Assembly (NCBI RefSeq): GCF_002944315.1
Contig: NZ_CP024311.1
Span: 658,501 to 722,500 of the forward strand
Reading direction: 5' to 3'
DNA length: 64,000 bases
Source of the DNA: Rhizobium sp. NXC24
Lineage (GTDB): Bacteria > Pseudomonadota > Alphaproteobacteria > Rhizobiales > Rhizobiaceae
Shown: positions 54,686-64,000 of the stretch, piece by piece
Layout of the letters: each line of letters starts with the position of its first letter
How positions within the stretch are numbered: position 1 is the stretch's first letter
Notes under the pieces: model-generated
Seen by the model: only the letters and a program-made list of their open reading frames with translations
Database searches by the model: none
Told to the model about the DNA's origin: nothing
Position numbers and translations under genes: made by a program

Positions 54686-55384
54686 TCAGGGAGCCCAGTA
54701 AATCTCGACCAGAGAGGCGGCCCGGCGCAGAATGGCGCGGATCGGCATCTCGGTCTCTTCGCCTGGCGCTTCCGCTTTGGCGAGAACGTCCTTCTTGCCT
54801 GCCCCTTCGATATGGAGCACCAGCAATCCGGCATCCTGAAGGCTGGAGAAGGTGAAGGTCAGCCGGGGTTCGCCGGCTCCTTCGGCTTCCATCGTGATGA
54901 TGCCGCGCGGGCTGTTCGAATCGAGCGCCGCAGCGAGATTGCTCCCGCCCGGAAAGAACGAGGCCGTGTGGCCGTCATTGCCCATGCCGAGGATGGCGAC
55001 GTCAAAGGGAAAGCCGATGCACTTGGTCTTTTCTGTGGCGATAACGGCGGCCTCCTCGACGGAAGCCGCGGCTTGGTAGAGCGGAAAGAACTGTGCCGAC
55101 GCCGCCTTGTCCTTCAACAGGTTTTCCTGGACGAGCAGGTGGTTCGAGCGCGGATTGTCTGCCGGCACGAACCGTTCGTCGACGAGGGTAATCGTCACCT
55201 TGCTCCAGTCGAGCGAACGCGATGACAGCGTCTGGAAGAAGATCTTCGGCGTCGAACCGCCGGAGACCGCAATGCTTGCAGAGCCGCGGGTGGCGATGGC
55301 GGCCGTGAGAACCTCGACCACCTTGTCCGCGAGCTTGCCGGCGAGTTCGGCGCCATTGGCGAAAGCATGCATGTTCGCTGTCAT
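54686..55384 (-). CDS. pgl: 6-phosphogluconolactonase Pgl
   Basis: 232 residues, DevB type. SIAVSGGSTPKIFFQTLSSR near the N-terminus, then VTITLVDERFVPADNPRSNH and DVAILGMGNDGHTASFFPGG are the sugar-phosphate-binding signatures. It hydrolyses 6-phosphogluconolactone between Zwf and Edd. It starts 15 bp after the zwf stop. Confidence 0.95.
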   Translation of the reverse strand: MTANMHAFANGAELAGKLADKVVEVLTAAIATRGSASIAVSGGSTPKIFFQTLSSRSLDWSKVTITLVDERFVPADNPRSNHLLVQENLLKDKAASAQFFPLYQAAASVEEAAVIATEKTKCIGFPFDVAILGMGNDGHTASFFPGGSNLAAALDSNSPRGIITMEAEGAGEPRLTFTFSSLQDAGLLVLHIEGAGKKDVLAKAEAPGEETEMPIRAILRRAASLVEIYWAP

Positions 55385-55399
55385 CGTCGTCGTCCCAGT

Positions 55400-56875
55400 T
55401 TAGATATCGTCATGCCATGTGCGGCCGTCACGCTCGATGAGCGCGATGGCCTGGCTCGGACCCCACGTGCCGGCGGTATAACCCTGCACCGGCTGGCTGG
55501 TGGCTTCCCAGCCCTTGAGCATCGGATCGACCCATTCCCACGCGGCTTCCACTTCGTCGCGGCGCATGAACAGCGTCTGGTTGGAACGGACCACGTCCAT
55601 CAGCAGGCGTTCGTAGGCGTCCGGATTGCGGACGTTGAAGGCCGAAGCGAAGCTCATGTCGAGCGAGACGTTGCGCAGGCGCATGCCGCCCGGACCCGGG
55701 TCCTTGATCATCAGCGACTGCTTGACGCCTTCGTCCGGCTGCAGGCGGATGATCAACTGGTTGGCGACGATGCGGCCGGCGGCCTGATCGAAGATGTTGT
55801 GCGGGATCGGCTTGAAGGTGATGACGATTTCCGACACCCGGCCGGCAAGACGCTTGCCGGTGCGGATGTAGAAGGGAACGCCGGCCCAGCGCCAGTTGCC
55901 GATCTCGGCCTTAATGGCGACGAAGGTCTCGGTGTTGGAGACGCCACCTTCCAGTTCGTCGAGGTAGCCTTTGACCGGGCCGCCTGCCGAAGCACCGGCG
56001 CGATACTGGCCGCGAACGGTCGCCTGCTCGACGTTGGAAGCATCGATCGGCTTCAGCGCGCGCAGAACCTTCAGCTTCTCGTCGCGAACGGCTTCCGAGT
56101 CCATCGAGGACGGAATTTCCATCGCGGTCAAGCAGAGGAGCTGCAGGATGTGGTTCTGCACCATGTCGCGCAGCGCGCCGGCGGTATCGTAATAACCGGC
56201 GCGCCCTTCCAGGCCGACCGATTCCGCAACCGTGATCTGCACATGGTCGATGTGGTTGGCGTTCCACAGCGGCTCATAAAGCGCGTTGGCAAAGCGCAGC
56301 GCCATCAGGTTCTGCACCGTTTCCTTGCCGAGATAGTGGTCGATGCGGAAGATCTGCTCTTCCTTGAAGACCTTGCCAATCGTGTCGTTGAGCTGCAGCG
56401 CGGAAGCGAGGTCGCGGCCGATCGGCTTTTCGACGACGATGCGGGTCTGCTTGGTGATCAGCTTGTGATCGGAAATCTTCTGCGAGATGTCGCCGAAAAT
56501 GCCCGGAGCGACGGCGAGATAGAAGGCGCGCACGCGGTCCTTGCCTTCGTCCAGGATTTTCTTGAGCTGATCCCAGCCGGTATCGGTCTTGGCGTCGACC
56601 GGCACGTAGAACAGGCGCGCGCAGAACTTCTTCACTTCCGCTTCGTCGAATTCGCCCTTTTTCAGATGCTCTTTCAGCGCGGCTTCGGCGAATTTACGGT
56701 ATTCTTCATGCGAAAGCGCGCTGCGAGATGCGCCGATGATGCGGGTGGGCTCGGAAAACTGGCCTTCGACCTGGCGATGATAGAGGGCGGGCAGAAGCTT
56801 GCGTTCTGCAAGGTCGCCGCTGCCGCCGAAAACGACATAGTCAAATGGTTCAACGGGAATGATTTGGCTGCTCAT
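55400..56875 (-). CDS. zwf: Glucose-6-phosphate 1-dehydrogenase Zwf
   Basis: 491 residues. The N-terminal nucleotide-binding loop is FGGSGDLAERKLLPALY, and the active-site signature is RIDHYLGKETVQNLMALRFA. It makes 6-phosphogluconolactone and NADPH. It is the first gene of the zwf-pgl-edd operon, which in rhizobia carries the main sugar flux. The promoter should lie in the 130 bp up to 57005. Confidence 0.96.
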   Translation of the reverse strand: MSSQIIPVEPFDYVVFGGSGDLAERKLLPALYHRQVEGQFSEPTRIIGASRSALSHEEYRKFAEAALKEHLKKGEFDEAEVKKFCARLFYVPVDAKTDTGWDQLKKILDEGKDRVRAFYLAVAPGIFGDISQKISDHKLITKQTRIVVEKPIGRDLASALQLNDTIGKVFKEEQIFRIDHYLGKETVQNLMALRFANALYEPLWNANHIDHVQITVAESVGLEGRAGYYDTAGALRDMVQNHILQLLCLTAMEIPSSMDSEAVRDEKLKVLRALKPIDASNVEQATVRGQYRAGASAGGPVKGYLDELEGGVSNTETFVAIKAEIGNWRWAGVPFYIRTGKRLAGRVSEIVITFKPIPHNIFDQAAGRIVANQLIIRLQPDEGVKQSLMIKDPGPGGMRLRNVSLDMSFASAFNVRNPDAYERLLMDVVRSNQTLFMRRDEVEAAWEWVDPMLKGWEATSQPVQGYTAGTWGPSQAIALIERDGRTWHDDI

Positions 56876-57005
56876 GAGCTATCTCTCAATCAGTCTTGGT
56901 TAAGGCCCCTTTTAATCTAATCGATTTAAAAAGGCCAGTGTGCATCGCAAAAATCAGACTCGGCTTTTTAGAGCGGATTGCCGGAAGAGGAAATCCGTTC
57001 TGTTT

Positions 57006-58304
57006 CTAGAACCTGTCGCGCAACGCAAACCACGAGAGCGCCAGGAATAGGAGAGGCGCCTGCATGCGGGCACCGCCGGGAAAGGGCGGGATGTTCAACG
57101 CCTTGAAAAGCGCAAGGTCGTCGGCGTTCCCGAGAACCGTTTTCGCATAGAGTTTACCGCAATAGTTTGACAGCATGACCCCGTGGCCGGAATAGCCGCC
57201 GATGGAGGTGACGCCGGGCATGACCTCGCGCACGAAAGGCTGGCGCGGCATGGTGATGCCGACAGATCCGCCCCAGGCATGGGTGATGTTGATATTGCCG
57301 AGGGCAGGGTAGATTTCGGCGATCTGGCGACGGATGTGCTGCGTTATGTCGCGCGGGTTATCGGCGGTATAGGCCTCGCGCCCGCCGAACAGTAGGCGCC
57401 CGTCCTTCGATTTGCGGAAATAACGCACCACGAATCGCGAATCCGCCACCGCTTCGCCGCCGGGCAGGACATCCGGAAACTTGTCGAGCGGTTCGGTGGC
57501 GCCGATGAAGGAGCGAATCGGCATGACATGGCTCGCGGTCACCGGCTCCAGATTGCCGATATGGCCGTTGCAGGCAATTAGCACGCGGTCGGCGGTGATC
57601 GTGCCGCTGTCGGTCTCGATCAGCGTCCTGTCGCCGGATTGCCGGATCGCCTTCGCCGGCGTCATTTCGAAGATCGAAGCACCGGCGGTCTGCGCTACCC
57701 GCGCCAAGCCGATGAGCAGCTTCAGCGGATGGATATGGCCCGTGCCCATATCCCTGACGCCGTAGAGATAAAGCTTTGAGCCAAGCCGCTCCTGGGTTTC
57801 GGCCTGGTCCATGAAGCTGACATGCGGATAGCCGTAGCGCGTCGCGGCGATTTCGGCATTCTCCATATAGGCGCGCTTGTAGCTCCGCTTATGCGTGACA
57901 TTCATCTGGCCGGGCATGAAGTCGATGTCGATGCCCTGCTCGGCGGCAAAGTCAAGAAGATGGTGTTTAGCGTCCTCGGCAAGATCGAACAGTGCCTTTG
58001 AGCGTTCGTAGCCGATCTTCTCTTCCAGCTCCTCGGGCCAGGAGCGCTGGCCGGTGCCGAGCTGGCCGCCATTGCGACCGGAGGCGCCGTCGCCGAAGCG
58101 ATTGGCATCGATCAGCACCACATCGACGCCGCCCTTGGCAAGGTTGTAGGCGGCCTGTAGGCCGGTGTAGCCGCCGCCGATGATGGCCACGTCGGCACGG
58201 CGGGAGCCGTCGAGCTTCGGATAGGCGGGGCGAGGGCCGATGGTTGCCTGATACCAGGAAAGGCCCGGCGCTATCGGGCTCTGCCATGCTTCCTGCAATG
58301 TCAT
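57006..58304 (-). CDS. FAD-dependent oxidoreductase, gamma-glutamylputrescine oxidase type
   Basis: 432 residues of the DAO/PuuB (OrdL) family. The FAD-binding start is DVAIIGGGYTGLQAAYNLAK, followed by GDGASGRNGGQLGTGQRSWP. The C-terminus has HAWGGSVGITMPRQPFV and GYSGHGVMLSNYCGKLY. It is 13 bp after the glutamine synthetase-like gene, the pairing seen in putrescine catabolism (PuuA then PuuB). The substrate remains inferred. The C-terminal 20 residues are hydrophobic. Confidence 0.82.
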   Translation of the reverse strand: MTLQEAWQSPIAPGLSWYQATIGPRPAYPKLDGSRRADVAIIGGGYTGLQAAYNLAKGGVDVVLIDANRFGDGASGRNGGQLGTGQRSWPEELEEKIGYERSKALFDLAEDAKHHLLDFAAEQGIDIDFMPGQMNVTHKRSYKRAYMENAEIAATRYGYPHVSFMDQAETQERLGSKLYLYGVRDMGTGHIHPLKLLIGLARVAQTAGASIFEMTPAKAIRQSGDRTLIETDSGTITADRVLIACNGHIGNLEPVTASHVMPIRSFIGATEPLDKFPDVLPGGEAVADSRFVVRYFRKSKDGRLLFGGREAYTADNPRDITQHIRRQIAEIYPALGNINITHAWGGSVGITMPRQPFVREVMPGVTSIGGYSGHGVMLSNYCGKLYAKTVLGNADDLALFKALNIPPFPGGARMQAPLLFLALSWFALRDRF

Positions 58305-58317
58305 GGGCGGGCCTCCC

Positions 58318-59754
58318 TCACACGTTGAGCAGAAGGAATTCCCGCTCCCAGGGGCTGATCACCTGCATGAAGGTTTCGAATTCGCCGCGCTTGACGCCGA
58401 CATAGATGTCGATGAAGTCCTTTCCGAGGACCTCTTGGAAAGCCGGTTCGCCTTCCAGGAGCGCAATGGCTTCGAGAAGCCCGCGCGGCAGATCGATCGA
58501 ACCTTCGTTGGCCGAATCCTCGGTCGGTGCGGTCGGCTCCACCTTCTTCATGATACCGAGCAAGCCGCAAGCGAGTGAGGCCGCGAGCGCCAGATACGGA
58601 TTGGCGTCAGAGCTCGGCAACCGGTTCTCGACGCGGCGCGCCTGCGGATCGGAGACCGGTACGCGGAACGCGGTGGTGCGGTTGTCATAGCCCCAGGCGT
58701 TGTTGACCGGGCAGGACATGTTCGGCGCCAGGCGGCGATAGGAGTTCACATAGGGCGCCAGCATCGCCAGCGCATTCGGCACATAACGTTGCATGCCGCC
58801 GATGAAGTGGAAGAACTCCGGCGAGGGACTACCGTCCGGATTGGTGAAAACATTCTTGCCGGTCACGATATCGACCACCGACTGGTGGATATGCATCGCC
58901 GAGCCCGGCTGGCTCTGGATCGGCTTGGCCATGAAGGTGGCATAGATGCCGTGTTTCATCGCCGCTTCGCGAATGGTGCGCTTGAACATGAACACCTGGT
59001 CGGCAAGCTCGATCGGATCGCCATGGCGCAGGTTGATTTCGAGCTGCGCCGGACCCTCTTCATGGATCAGCGTGTCGATCTCCAGGCCCTGCTTCTCCGA
59101 GAAATGATAGATGTCGTCGATCAATTCGTCGAATTCGTTGATGCCGGCAATCGAATAACCCTGGCCGCCGAGGATCGAGCGGCCTGAACGGCCCTTTGGC
59201 GGATGCAGCGGATAGTCCGGATCGTCATTCTTGGCGACGAGATAGAATTCGATCTCCGGCGCGACCACCGGCTTCCATCCACGCTCGCGGTAGAGGCCCA
59301 TGATCCGCTTCAACAGATTGCGCGGCGTGTAGGACACCGCATCGCCATCGGAATTGACTATGTCACAAATCACCTGTGCCGTCGGATCGCTCTCCCAGGG
59401 CACGACCGAGAGCGTCGAAAGATCGGGCACCAGCTTCAGGTCACTGTCGCGCGGCTCGTAACGGAAGCTTTCGGTCTCCTCCGGATATTCGCCTGAAATC
59501 GTGTGACGATAGATCGCCGAGGGCAGGGCGAGCGAGGTGTTGGAGGTGAATTTCGAGGTGGGCATCATCTTGCCGCGCGGCACACCCGCAAGGTCCGGGG
59601 TGATGCATTCTATGTCTTCGATTCCCCGCGCCCGCAGCCACTGAGCCGCTTCCTTCCAATTTGCCACGCCGCGCGCTGATCGTAAGCTTGGGGGAACTGT
59701 CGCGATTTTCGAGACCGGCATGGAAGCTTTCAGCGGGGTCTTTTTCGCGGGCAT
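58318..59754 (-). CDS. Glutamine synthetase family protein, gamma-glutamylputrescine synthetase type
   Basis: 478 residues. Catalytic-domain signatures are PEIEFYLV, EEGPAQLEINLRHGDP, GSAMHIHQSVVD and the end VENRLPSSDANPYLALAASL. It lacks the adenylylation-type C-terminus of GlnA and groups by motif with PuuA/GlnT-like enzymes that glutamylate amines. With the adjacent oxidase it could start polyamine breakdown. The N-terminal 25 residues are basic and variable, and an internal Met could be the real start. Confidence 0.85.
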   Translation of the reverse strand: MPAKKTPLKASMPVSKIATVPPSLRSARGVANWKEAAQWLRARGIEDIECITPDLAGVPRGKMMPTSKFTSNTSLALPSAIYRHTISGEYPEETESFRYEPRDSDLKLVPDLSTLSVVPWESDPTAQVICDIVNSDGDAVSYTPRNLLKRIMGLYRERGWKPVVAPEIEFYLVAKNDDPDYPLHPPKGRSGRSILGGQGYSIAGINEFDELIDDIYHFSEKQGLEIDTLIHEEGPAQLEINLRHGDPIELADQVFMFKRTIREAAMKHGIYATFMAKPIQSQPGSAMHIHQSVVDIVTGKNVFTNPDGSPSPEFFHFIGGMQRYVPNALAMLAPYVNSYRRLAPNMSCPVNNAWGYDNRTTAFRVPVSDPQARRVENRLPSSDANPYLALAASLACGLLGIMKKVEPTAPTEDSANEGSIDLPRGLLEAIALLEGEPAFQEVLGKDFIDIYVGVKRGEFETFMQVISPWEREFLLLNV

Positions 59755-59891
59755 AAAACACCGTATTTGCGTTGATCGAAGATTTCATCATAACGGCAGT
59801 TTGCCAATTGGCGAGGGGGAAAACCGTTCGGACTTTCGCCATATGATGGAAAAACGACAGTGCGGCGCAGCAATGGATAAAGGAATGAAAC

Positions 59892-61076
59892 GTGGCCGGC
59901 AGATATGATGTGATCGTCCTCGGCGCAGGCGCCGCAGGCATGATGTGCGCTATCCGCGCCGGCCAGCGCGGGCGTTCCGTCGTCGTGCTCGACCACGCCG
60001 CAGCGCCGGGGGAGAAGATCCGGATTTCCGGCGGCGGCCGCTGCAATTTCACCAATATTCATGCCGGCCCGAAGAACTTCCTCTCGGCCAATCCGCATTT
60101 CGCCAAGTCGGCCTTGGCGCGCTTCACGCCGAGGGATTTCCTCGCCATGGTCGAGAGCCATGGCATCGCCTGGCATGAAAAGACGCTCGGGCAGCTCTTC
60201 TGCGACAACAGCGCCAAAGACATCATCCGCATGCTGACCGACGAGATGCGGGCGGCCGGCGTGGAGTTGCGGCTGCGCACCGAAATCGGCGCCATCGAGC
60301 CGGTTGCCGGCGGTGGCTACAAGGTCGCCACGTCGGAGGGCACCTTGGAGGCCGCCTCTCTGGTCATCGCCACCGGCGGCAAGTCGATCCCGAAAATGGG
60401 AGCCACCGGCTTTGCCTATCGCATCGCCGAGCAGTTCGGCCTGCCGCTCGTCGAGACGCGTCCCGGCCTCGTGCCGCTGACCCTCGATCCCCAGCTTCTC
60501 CAGCGCCTGGCGCCGCTTGCCGGCATCGCCGCGCCTGCCGAAATCCGCCACGGCAAGACCGCGTTCCGCGAAGCCCTGCTCTTCACCCATCGCGGCTTGA
60601 GCGGCCCGGCGATCCTGCAGATCTCTTCCTACTGGCGGGAAGGCGACGAGATCACGGTGGCGATCGAGCCCGATATCGACATTTTCATCACGCTCAAGAC
60701 GGCCCGGCAAGCCAATGGCCGGCAATCGGCACAGACGGCTCTGGCGGAGATATTGCCGAAGCGACTGGCGCAGCATTTCGCCGACGGAGAGGGCATAGCG
60801 GGCAATATGGCCGATCAGCCCGACAAGCGCCTGCAGCAGCTTGCCGCCGCCGTCCAGGCCTGGCCGGTCAAGCCGTCGGGTTCCGAAGGTTACCGGACGG
60901 CGGAAGTCACGCTTGGCGGCGTCGATACCGCCTGCCTCGATTCAAAGACGATGCAGGTGAAAACCATCCCCGGCCTCTTTTTCATCGGCGAATGCGTCGA
61001 CGTCACCGGCTGGCTCGGCGGCTACAATTTTCAATGGGCCTGGGCCTCGGGCCATGTCGCCGGCGAAGCGGCTTGA
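59892..61076 (+). CDS. HI0933/BaiN-family flavoprotein
   Basis: 394 residues from GTG 59892 with AAAGGA upstream. The FAD loop is DVIVLGAGAAGMMCAIRAGQ, followed by GEKIRISGGGRCNFTNI, the family hallmark. It ends LFFIGECVDVTGWLGGYNFQ and QWAWASGHVAGEAA. These are cytoplasmic NAD(P)/FAD-dependent oxidoreductases of mostly unknown substrate. It diverges from the glutamine synthetase gene. Confidence 0.88.
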   Translation: MAGRYDVIVLGAGAAGMMCAIRAGQRGRSVVVLDHAAAPGEKIRISGGGRCNFTNIHAGPKNFLSANPHFAKSALARFTPRDFLAMVESHGIAWHEKTLGQLFCDNSAKDIIRMLTDEMRAAGVELRLRTEIGAIEPVAGGGYKVATSEGTLEAASLVIATGGKSIPKMGATGFAYRIAEQFGLPLVETRPGLVPLTLDPQLLQRLAPLAGIAAPAEIRHGKTAFREALLFTHRGLSGPAILQISSYWREGDEITVAIEPDIDIFITLKTARQANGRQSAQTALAEILPKRLAQHFADGEGIAGNMADQPDKRLQQLAAAVQAWPVKPSGSEGYRTAEVTLGGVDTACLDSKTMQVKTIPGLFFIGECVDVTGWLGGYNFQWAWASGHVAGEAA

Positions 61077-61305
61077 AGCACTTATTTCCACATAGCGACC
61101 GAGCCCTTGATCGCGCCGCTATGGAAGTGGAACTGCCAGCCGCAAAGTCCTACGCCTTTTGGATAAATATTCGCCGGGTGCGACAATTGTGGCTAGGCTC
61201 TGGTGCCGGCGTTTTCCTTTCCTACATCTTTATTGTCCACATTGGCAGTTGCCGGAACGACCTTTTGCCGGTTATCGTGTCAGTGCGAAAATGGGATTTA
61301 GGCTC

Positions 61306-61449
61306 ATGAATAGAACACAACATCGCGCTCGCGCCATTGCAATTGCTCAAACCCGTGACAATGCCAAATTGGTGGCCATTCGGCTGCTGATGCTGGCAAC
61401 CGGCGCCACGGCGGCCTGCATTGCTTACCTTGCGGTGCGCAGCTTCTGA
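61306..61449 (+). CDS. Small membrane peptide (47 residues), hypothetical
   Basis: The start MNRTQHRARAIAIAQTRDNA gives a basic N-terminus, followed by one hydrophobic helix (LVAIRLLMLATGATAACIAY). Met at 61291 in the same frame is an alternative. The ribosome site is weak. A basic N-terminus with one helix is common in small rhizobial membrane peptides, but I cannot identify it. Confidence 0.4.
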   Translation: MNRTQHRARAIAIAQTRDNAKLVAIRLLMLATGATAACIAYLAVRSF

Positions 61450-61803
61450 TATCATCGGCCTGATCGGCTTCGGCCGCCGTTCGCCGGCGGCCAGCACGTG
61501 CGCATACGCCCGGCATCCTCTTGCCCGCGGCCTTACCTCCCTGCATTTTAAGGCTTTTCCCGAGTTATCGATGGCCTTGTAGGTCATTGCCATGGCGCCT
61601 TATCCGAAAATTAATTAATCGGACTCACAATCCGCGAAGATTTTCTGGGGCGTGCTTCTACAACGTAGAGCCGAAGCAATGATTGCCTCCCGACATGGTT
61701 GGGTCCCCATCTGCGAACATCTCAAGTTTGATGGTTATGCATCCGGTCAGCGCCATCGCGGCGTCGGCAGGGGGAGTACGGTGTATGAGAGGCCAGAGCC
61801 ACC
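61450..61803. other. Non-coding gap upstream of the chemoreceptor gene, with hairpin
   Basis: The 354 bp hold no convincing gene. GGCCGCCG (61472-61479) and CGGCGGCC (61485-61492) pair perfectly around 5 bases, possibly ending the small upstream transcript, but without a T-run. The rest should hold the chemoreceptor promoter. I could not place one. Confidence 0.45.
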
Positions 61804-64000
61804 ATGTTCATTGACAAGATCCTGTCTCGTTTCAAGATCAAGACGAAGGTTCTGATCTTCGTGCTGCCTTTCGTCATCAGCATTTCCGCCGTCGGCCTCA
61901 CCGGGCTCTACGCTTCGGGCCTGCTGCAGGGGCGCATGGAAATTTCCAACAGCGTGCTGCAATCGCTGACGGGCTTCAAGAACCTCTACGCTTCGATGGA
62001 TGACTTCCTGCGCATCACCAACGAACAGCAGCGCGACAAGCTCTATCAGGACATCAAATCGCAGCAGGGTGTCCTGAACGCGACGCTCGACCAGCTCGGT
62101 AAGGATGCGGAGGGCCGCGATAATCTGACGGATGCGACGACCAAGACTGCCGACACGGCAAACCTGGTTGCCAAGCTCTGGACGCTACACGAGCAGGAAG
62201 TCGCCTTTCGCAAGGTGATCGAAGACGCGCAAAGAGCGCTGATCAGCGCCCGCTTCAATGTCGATTTCGATGGTCAGCAACTGGAAGACCAGATGCGTAA
62301 GGACCAGGCCGACGCGACCGCGACGTTGCGCGCCGCCGACCGCCTACTGAAGGGCGGCGATGCGCTTGTCTCCGTCGCCGAAGATTTCAACAAGGCCGCA
62401 ACGCCCGCCGATAAGGTCAAGCTGCTCAAGGACCGGTTGCCTGATCTCAACAAGGCGCTACGGGCGATCGATCTCGCCGTGCCGCAGAACCAGAAAAGCG
62501 TCGTGCAGTCGCTGGCCGGCACCATCAAGGATCTCGGCGCTTTCACCGAAAGCACTGATGTTCCAACGGACGATACCGTCACCGCCATCGGTCGGCTGCT
62601 TTCGCGCTTCCGGCAGATGTCGACCTATACGCAGCTCACGGCAACGCAGATGATGCGCCAGGCGACCACGACCTTCGTTCAACTGGACGCCCGGGTCGTC
62701 CAGACCAATTCCGTTCTGCAGGACACCCGCCGTCTCGAAGGTTCGATCTATTCGCTGCAGCTCGTGCTTGCCGACTTCACCGCTAATACCACTAAGGAAA
62801 ATCTCGTCCGTCTGCGCCAGGAAATCGCCAAACTCGGTGGCGACATGAATACGCTGAACCAGAGTGCCAAGGACATGGATTTCGCCGGCGATATCGACAA
62901 GGCCATCCGCCCGGCCATCAAGTCGATGGATGAAGCCGGCGGCAAGCTGGTCGATACCATCACCCAGCGCATCGCCGAATATGCCAGCGCCCGCCAGCAG
63001 CTCGATCAGGTCTGGGGTCAGCTCACCGCCTTTGCCGAAACCCAGAAGCAGAGCGCCGGCACGGAGCGTGATCAGGCGAACTACATCTCGATCCTCGCCA
63101 CCACGCTTGGCATCATCCTCTCGGTCGCCGGCGGCATCGCTCTGGTCCTGACCCTGCAGCGTCCGATCGGTCAGATCACCGCCGCCATGCGCCGTATCGC
63201 CGACGGCATGCTGGAAACTGCGATCTCCGGCGAGCAGCGCCACGACGAAATCGGCGACATGGCCCGCGCGCTCGGCATCTTCAAGGAAAACGCGCTTTCG
63301 AAGATCCGCATCGAGGAGCAGAGCGACGAGGAGCGCACCGCAGCCGAGCACGAGCGCCAGCGCAACGATGCCGAAAAGCGCGAGCTAGACCGTCAGATCG
63401 ACTTCGCCGTCAGCGAACTTGCCGCCGGCCTCGAGCGCCTGGCTCAAGGCGATATCTCTGCTAGCATCCAGACGCCTTTCATCGGCCGCCTCGAACAACT
63501 CCGCCAGGATTTCAACAGCTCGCTGTCGCGTCTGCAGCAGACGCTCAGCCAGGTGCGCGACAATGTCGAGATGATCCAGAGCAACGGCAGCCAGATGGCA
63601 GCTTCCGCCGAGGACTTGTCGAAGCGCACCGAACAGCAGGCGGCCGCGTTGGAAGAAACCGCCGCCGCCGTGGACGAAATCACCGTCACCGTCCGCTCGT
63701 CCGCCGAGCGCGCCAAGGAGGCGGATGCGATCGTCCGCGAAGCAAAGCGCAGCGCCGACGACAGCTCCGTCGTCGTCGGTAACGCCATCGATGCGATGGG
63801 CCGTATCGAAGATGCCTCACGCCAGATCGAGCAGATCATCGGCGTCATCGACGAGATCGCCTTCCAGACCAACCTTCTGGCGTTGAACGCCGGTATCGAA
63901 GCCGCGCGCGCCGGCGAGGCCGGCAAGGGCTTTGCGGTTGTCGCCATGGAGGTGCGCGAACTTGCCCAGCGCTCCGCCGCTGCGGCACAGGAGATCAAGG
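61804..64000 (+). CDS. Methyl-accepting chemotaxis protein (3' end outside window)
   Basis: The frame is open from ATG 61804 to the edge (732 codons). The first membrane helix is [21 protein letters not shown] long helical periplasmic sensor of about 390 residues follows, then a second helix near 427-450 ([20 protein letters not shown]), a HAMP region ([13 protein letters not shown]) and a cytoplasmic coiled coil. The signalling tip [20 protein letters not shown], which contacts CheA and CheW, is present near residue 690. The last helix of the bundle and the end are outside the window. It is not part of the flagellar cluster. Confidence 0.93.
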   Translation, partial: MFIDKILSRFKIKTKVLIFVLPFVISISAVGLTGLYASGLLQGRMEISNSVLQSLTGFKNLYASMDDFLRITNEQQRDKLYQDIKSQQGVLNATLDQLGKDAEGRDNLTDATTKTADTANLVAKLWTLHEQEVAFRKVIEDAQRALISARFNVDFDGQQLEDQMRKDQADATATLRAADRLLKGGDALVSVAEDFNKAATPADKVKLLKDRLPDLNKALRAIDLAVPQNQKSVVQSLAGTIKDLGAFTESTDVPTDDTVTAIGRLLSRFRQMSTYTQLTATQMMRQATTTFVQLDARVVQTNSVLQDTRRLEGSIYSLQLVLADFTANTTKENLVRLRQEIAKLGGDMNTLNQSAKDMDFAGDIDKAIRPAIKSMDEAGGKLVDTITQRIAEYASARQQLDQVWGQLTAFAETQKQSAGTERDQANYISILATTLGIILSVAGGIALVLTLQRPIGQITAAMRRIADGMLETAISGEQRHDEIGDMARALGIFKENALSKIRIEEQSDEERTAAEHERQRNDAEKRELDRQIDFAVSELAAGLERLAQGDISASIQTPFIGRLEQLRQDFNSSLSRLQQTLSQVRDNVEMIQSNGSQMAASAEDLSKRTEQQAAALEETAAAVDEITVTVRSSAERAKEADAIVREAKRSADDSSVVVGNAIDAMGRIEDASRQIEQIIGVIDEIAFQTNLLALNAGIEAARAGEAGKGFAVVAMEVRELAQRSAAAAQEIK

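Noticed and set aside
55367..56920. 517-codon open frame on the plus strand across zwf
   Set aside because: It is antisense to zwf, which has the DHYLGKE active site. No independent evidence supports the other strand.
1..64000. tRNA, rRNA, CRISPR, transposase, integrase or attachment site
   Set aside because: I looked for cloverleaf ends, spaced short repeats and transposase-like motifs and saw none. The repeats present are intergenic palindromes.

Overview
The window is chromosomal DNA from an alphaproteobacterium of the Rhizobiaceae, most likely Rhizobium sensu lato. The evidence is the gene order (motA-fliM diverging from flgF-fliI, then flgBC-fliE-flgGAI-motE-flgH-fliL-fliP, an array of flagellin genes, motBCD, rem, flgEKL-flaF-flbT-flgD-fliQ-flhA-fliR), the rhizobial regulators Rem, FlaF and FlbT, the MotC/MotD/MotE proteins, an aglREFGAK locus, and dispersed rhizobial intergenic palindromes. 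I cannot fix the species from sequence alone.

Positions 1-38.2 kb hold one flagellar/motility cluster. motA and the start of fliM run leftward. From 1343 almost everything runs rightward with very tight spacing and many 4-bp stop/start overlaps: rod, rings, ATPase and export gate first, then four flagellin genes (12967, 14135, 18225, 19408), then the motor and hook-length genes, the regulator rem, and the hook/late export genes. Several small genes that I read as export accessories (FliH-like at 20631, FliJ-like at 36054, FlgN-like at 37270) sit in the cluster. Two leftward insertions interrupt the flagellin array. One is a TPR/GT41 glycosyltransferase (10697-12637). The other is a two-gene operon of a PLP-dependent decarboxylase and an ATP-grasp-like protein (15171-17902). 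Together they form a candidate flagellin-modification set. Three flagellin leaders share a predicted hairpin that buries the Shine-Dalgarno sequence, and the flbT gene lies in the same cluster.

Positions 38.3-42.4 kb carry a WecG/TagA/CpsF glycosyltransferase, a Wzz/GumC-like polysaccharide chain-length protein without a kinase domain, and folD. Positions 42.4-50.2 kb are the alpha-glucoside locus: a LacI-family repressor (aglR) diverges from aglE-F-G-A-K (binding protein, two permeases, alpha-glucosidase, ATPase), with two copies of the palindrome AAAGCGCTTT flanking the shared promoter region.

Positions 50.3-56.9 kb hold a small PilZ-like protein, a tetR gene diverging from a DUF3313 lipoprotein gene across a long palindrome, and the leftward Entner-Doudoroff set zwf-pgl-edd. 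Positions 57.0-61.1 kb hold a leftward gamma-glutamylputrescine-type pair (glutamine synthetase family plus FAD oxidase) and a rightward HI0933-family flavoprotein. A small predicted membrane peptide and a chemoreceptor that runs off the right edge end the window. I saw no rRNA, tRNA, CRISPR array, transposase or phage gene.
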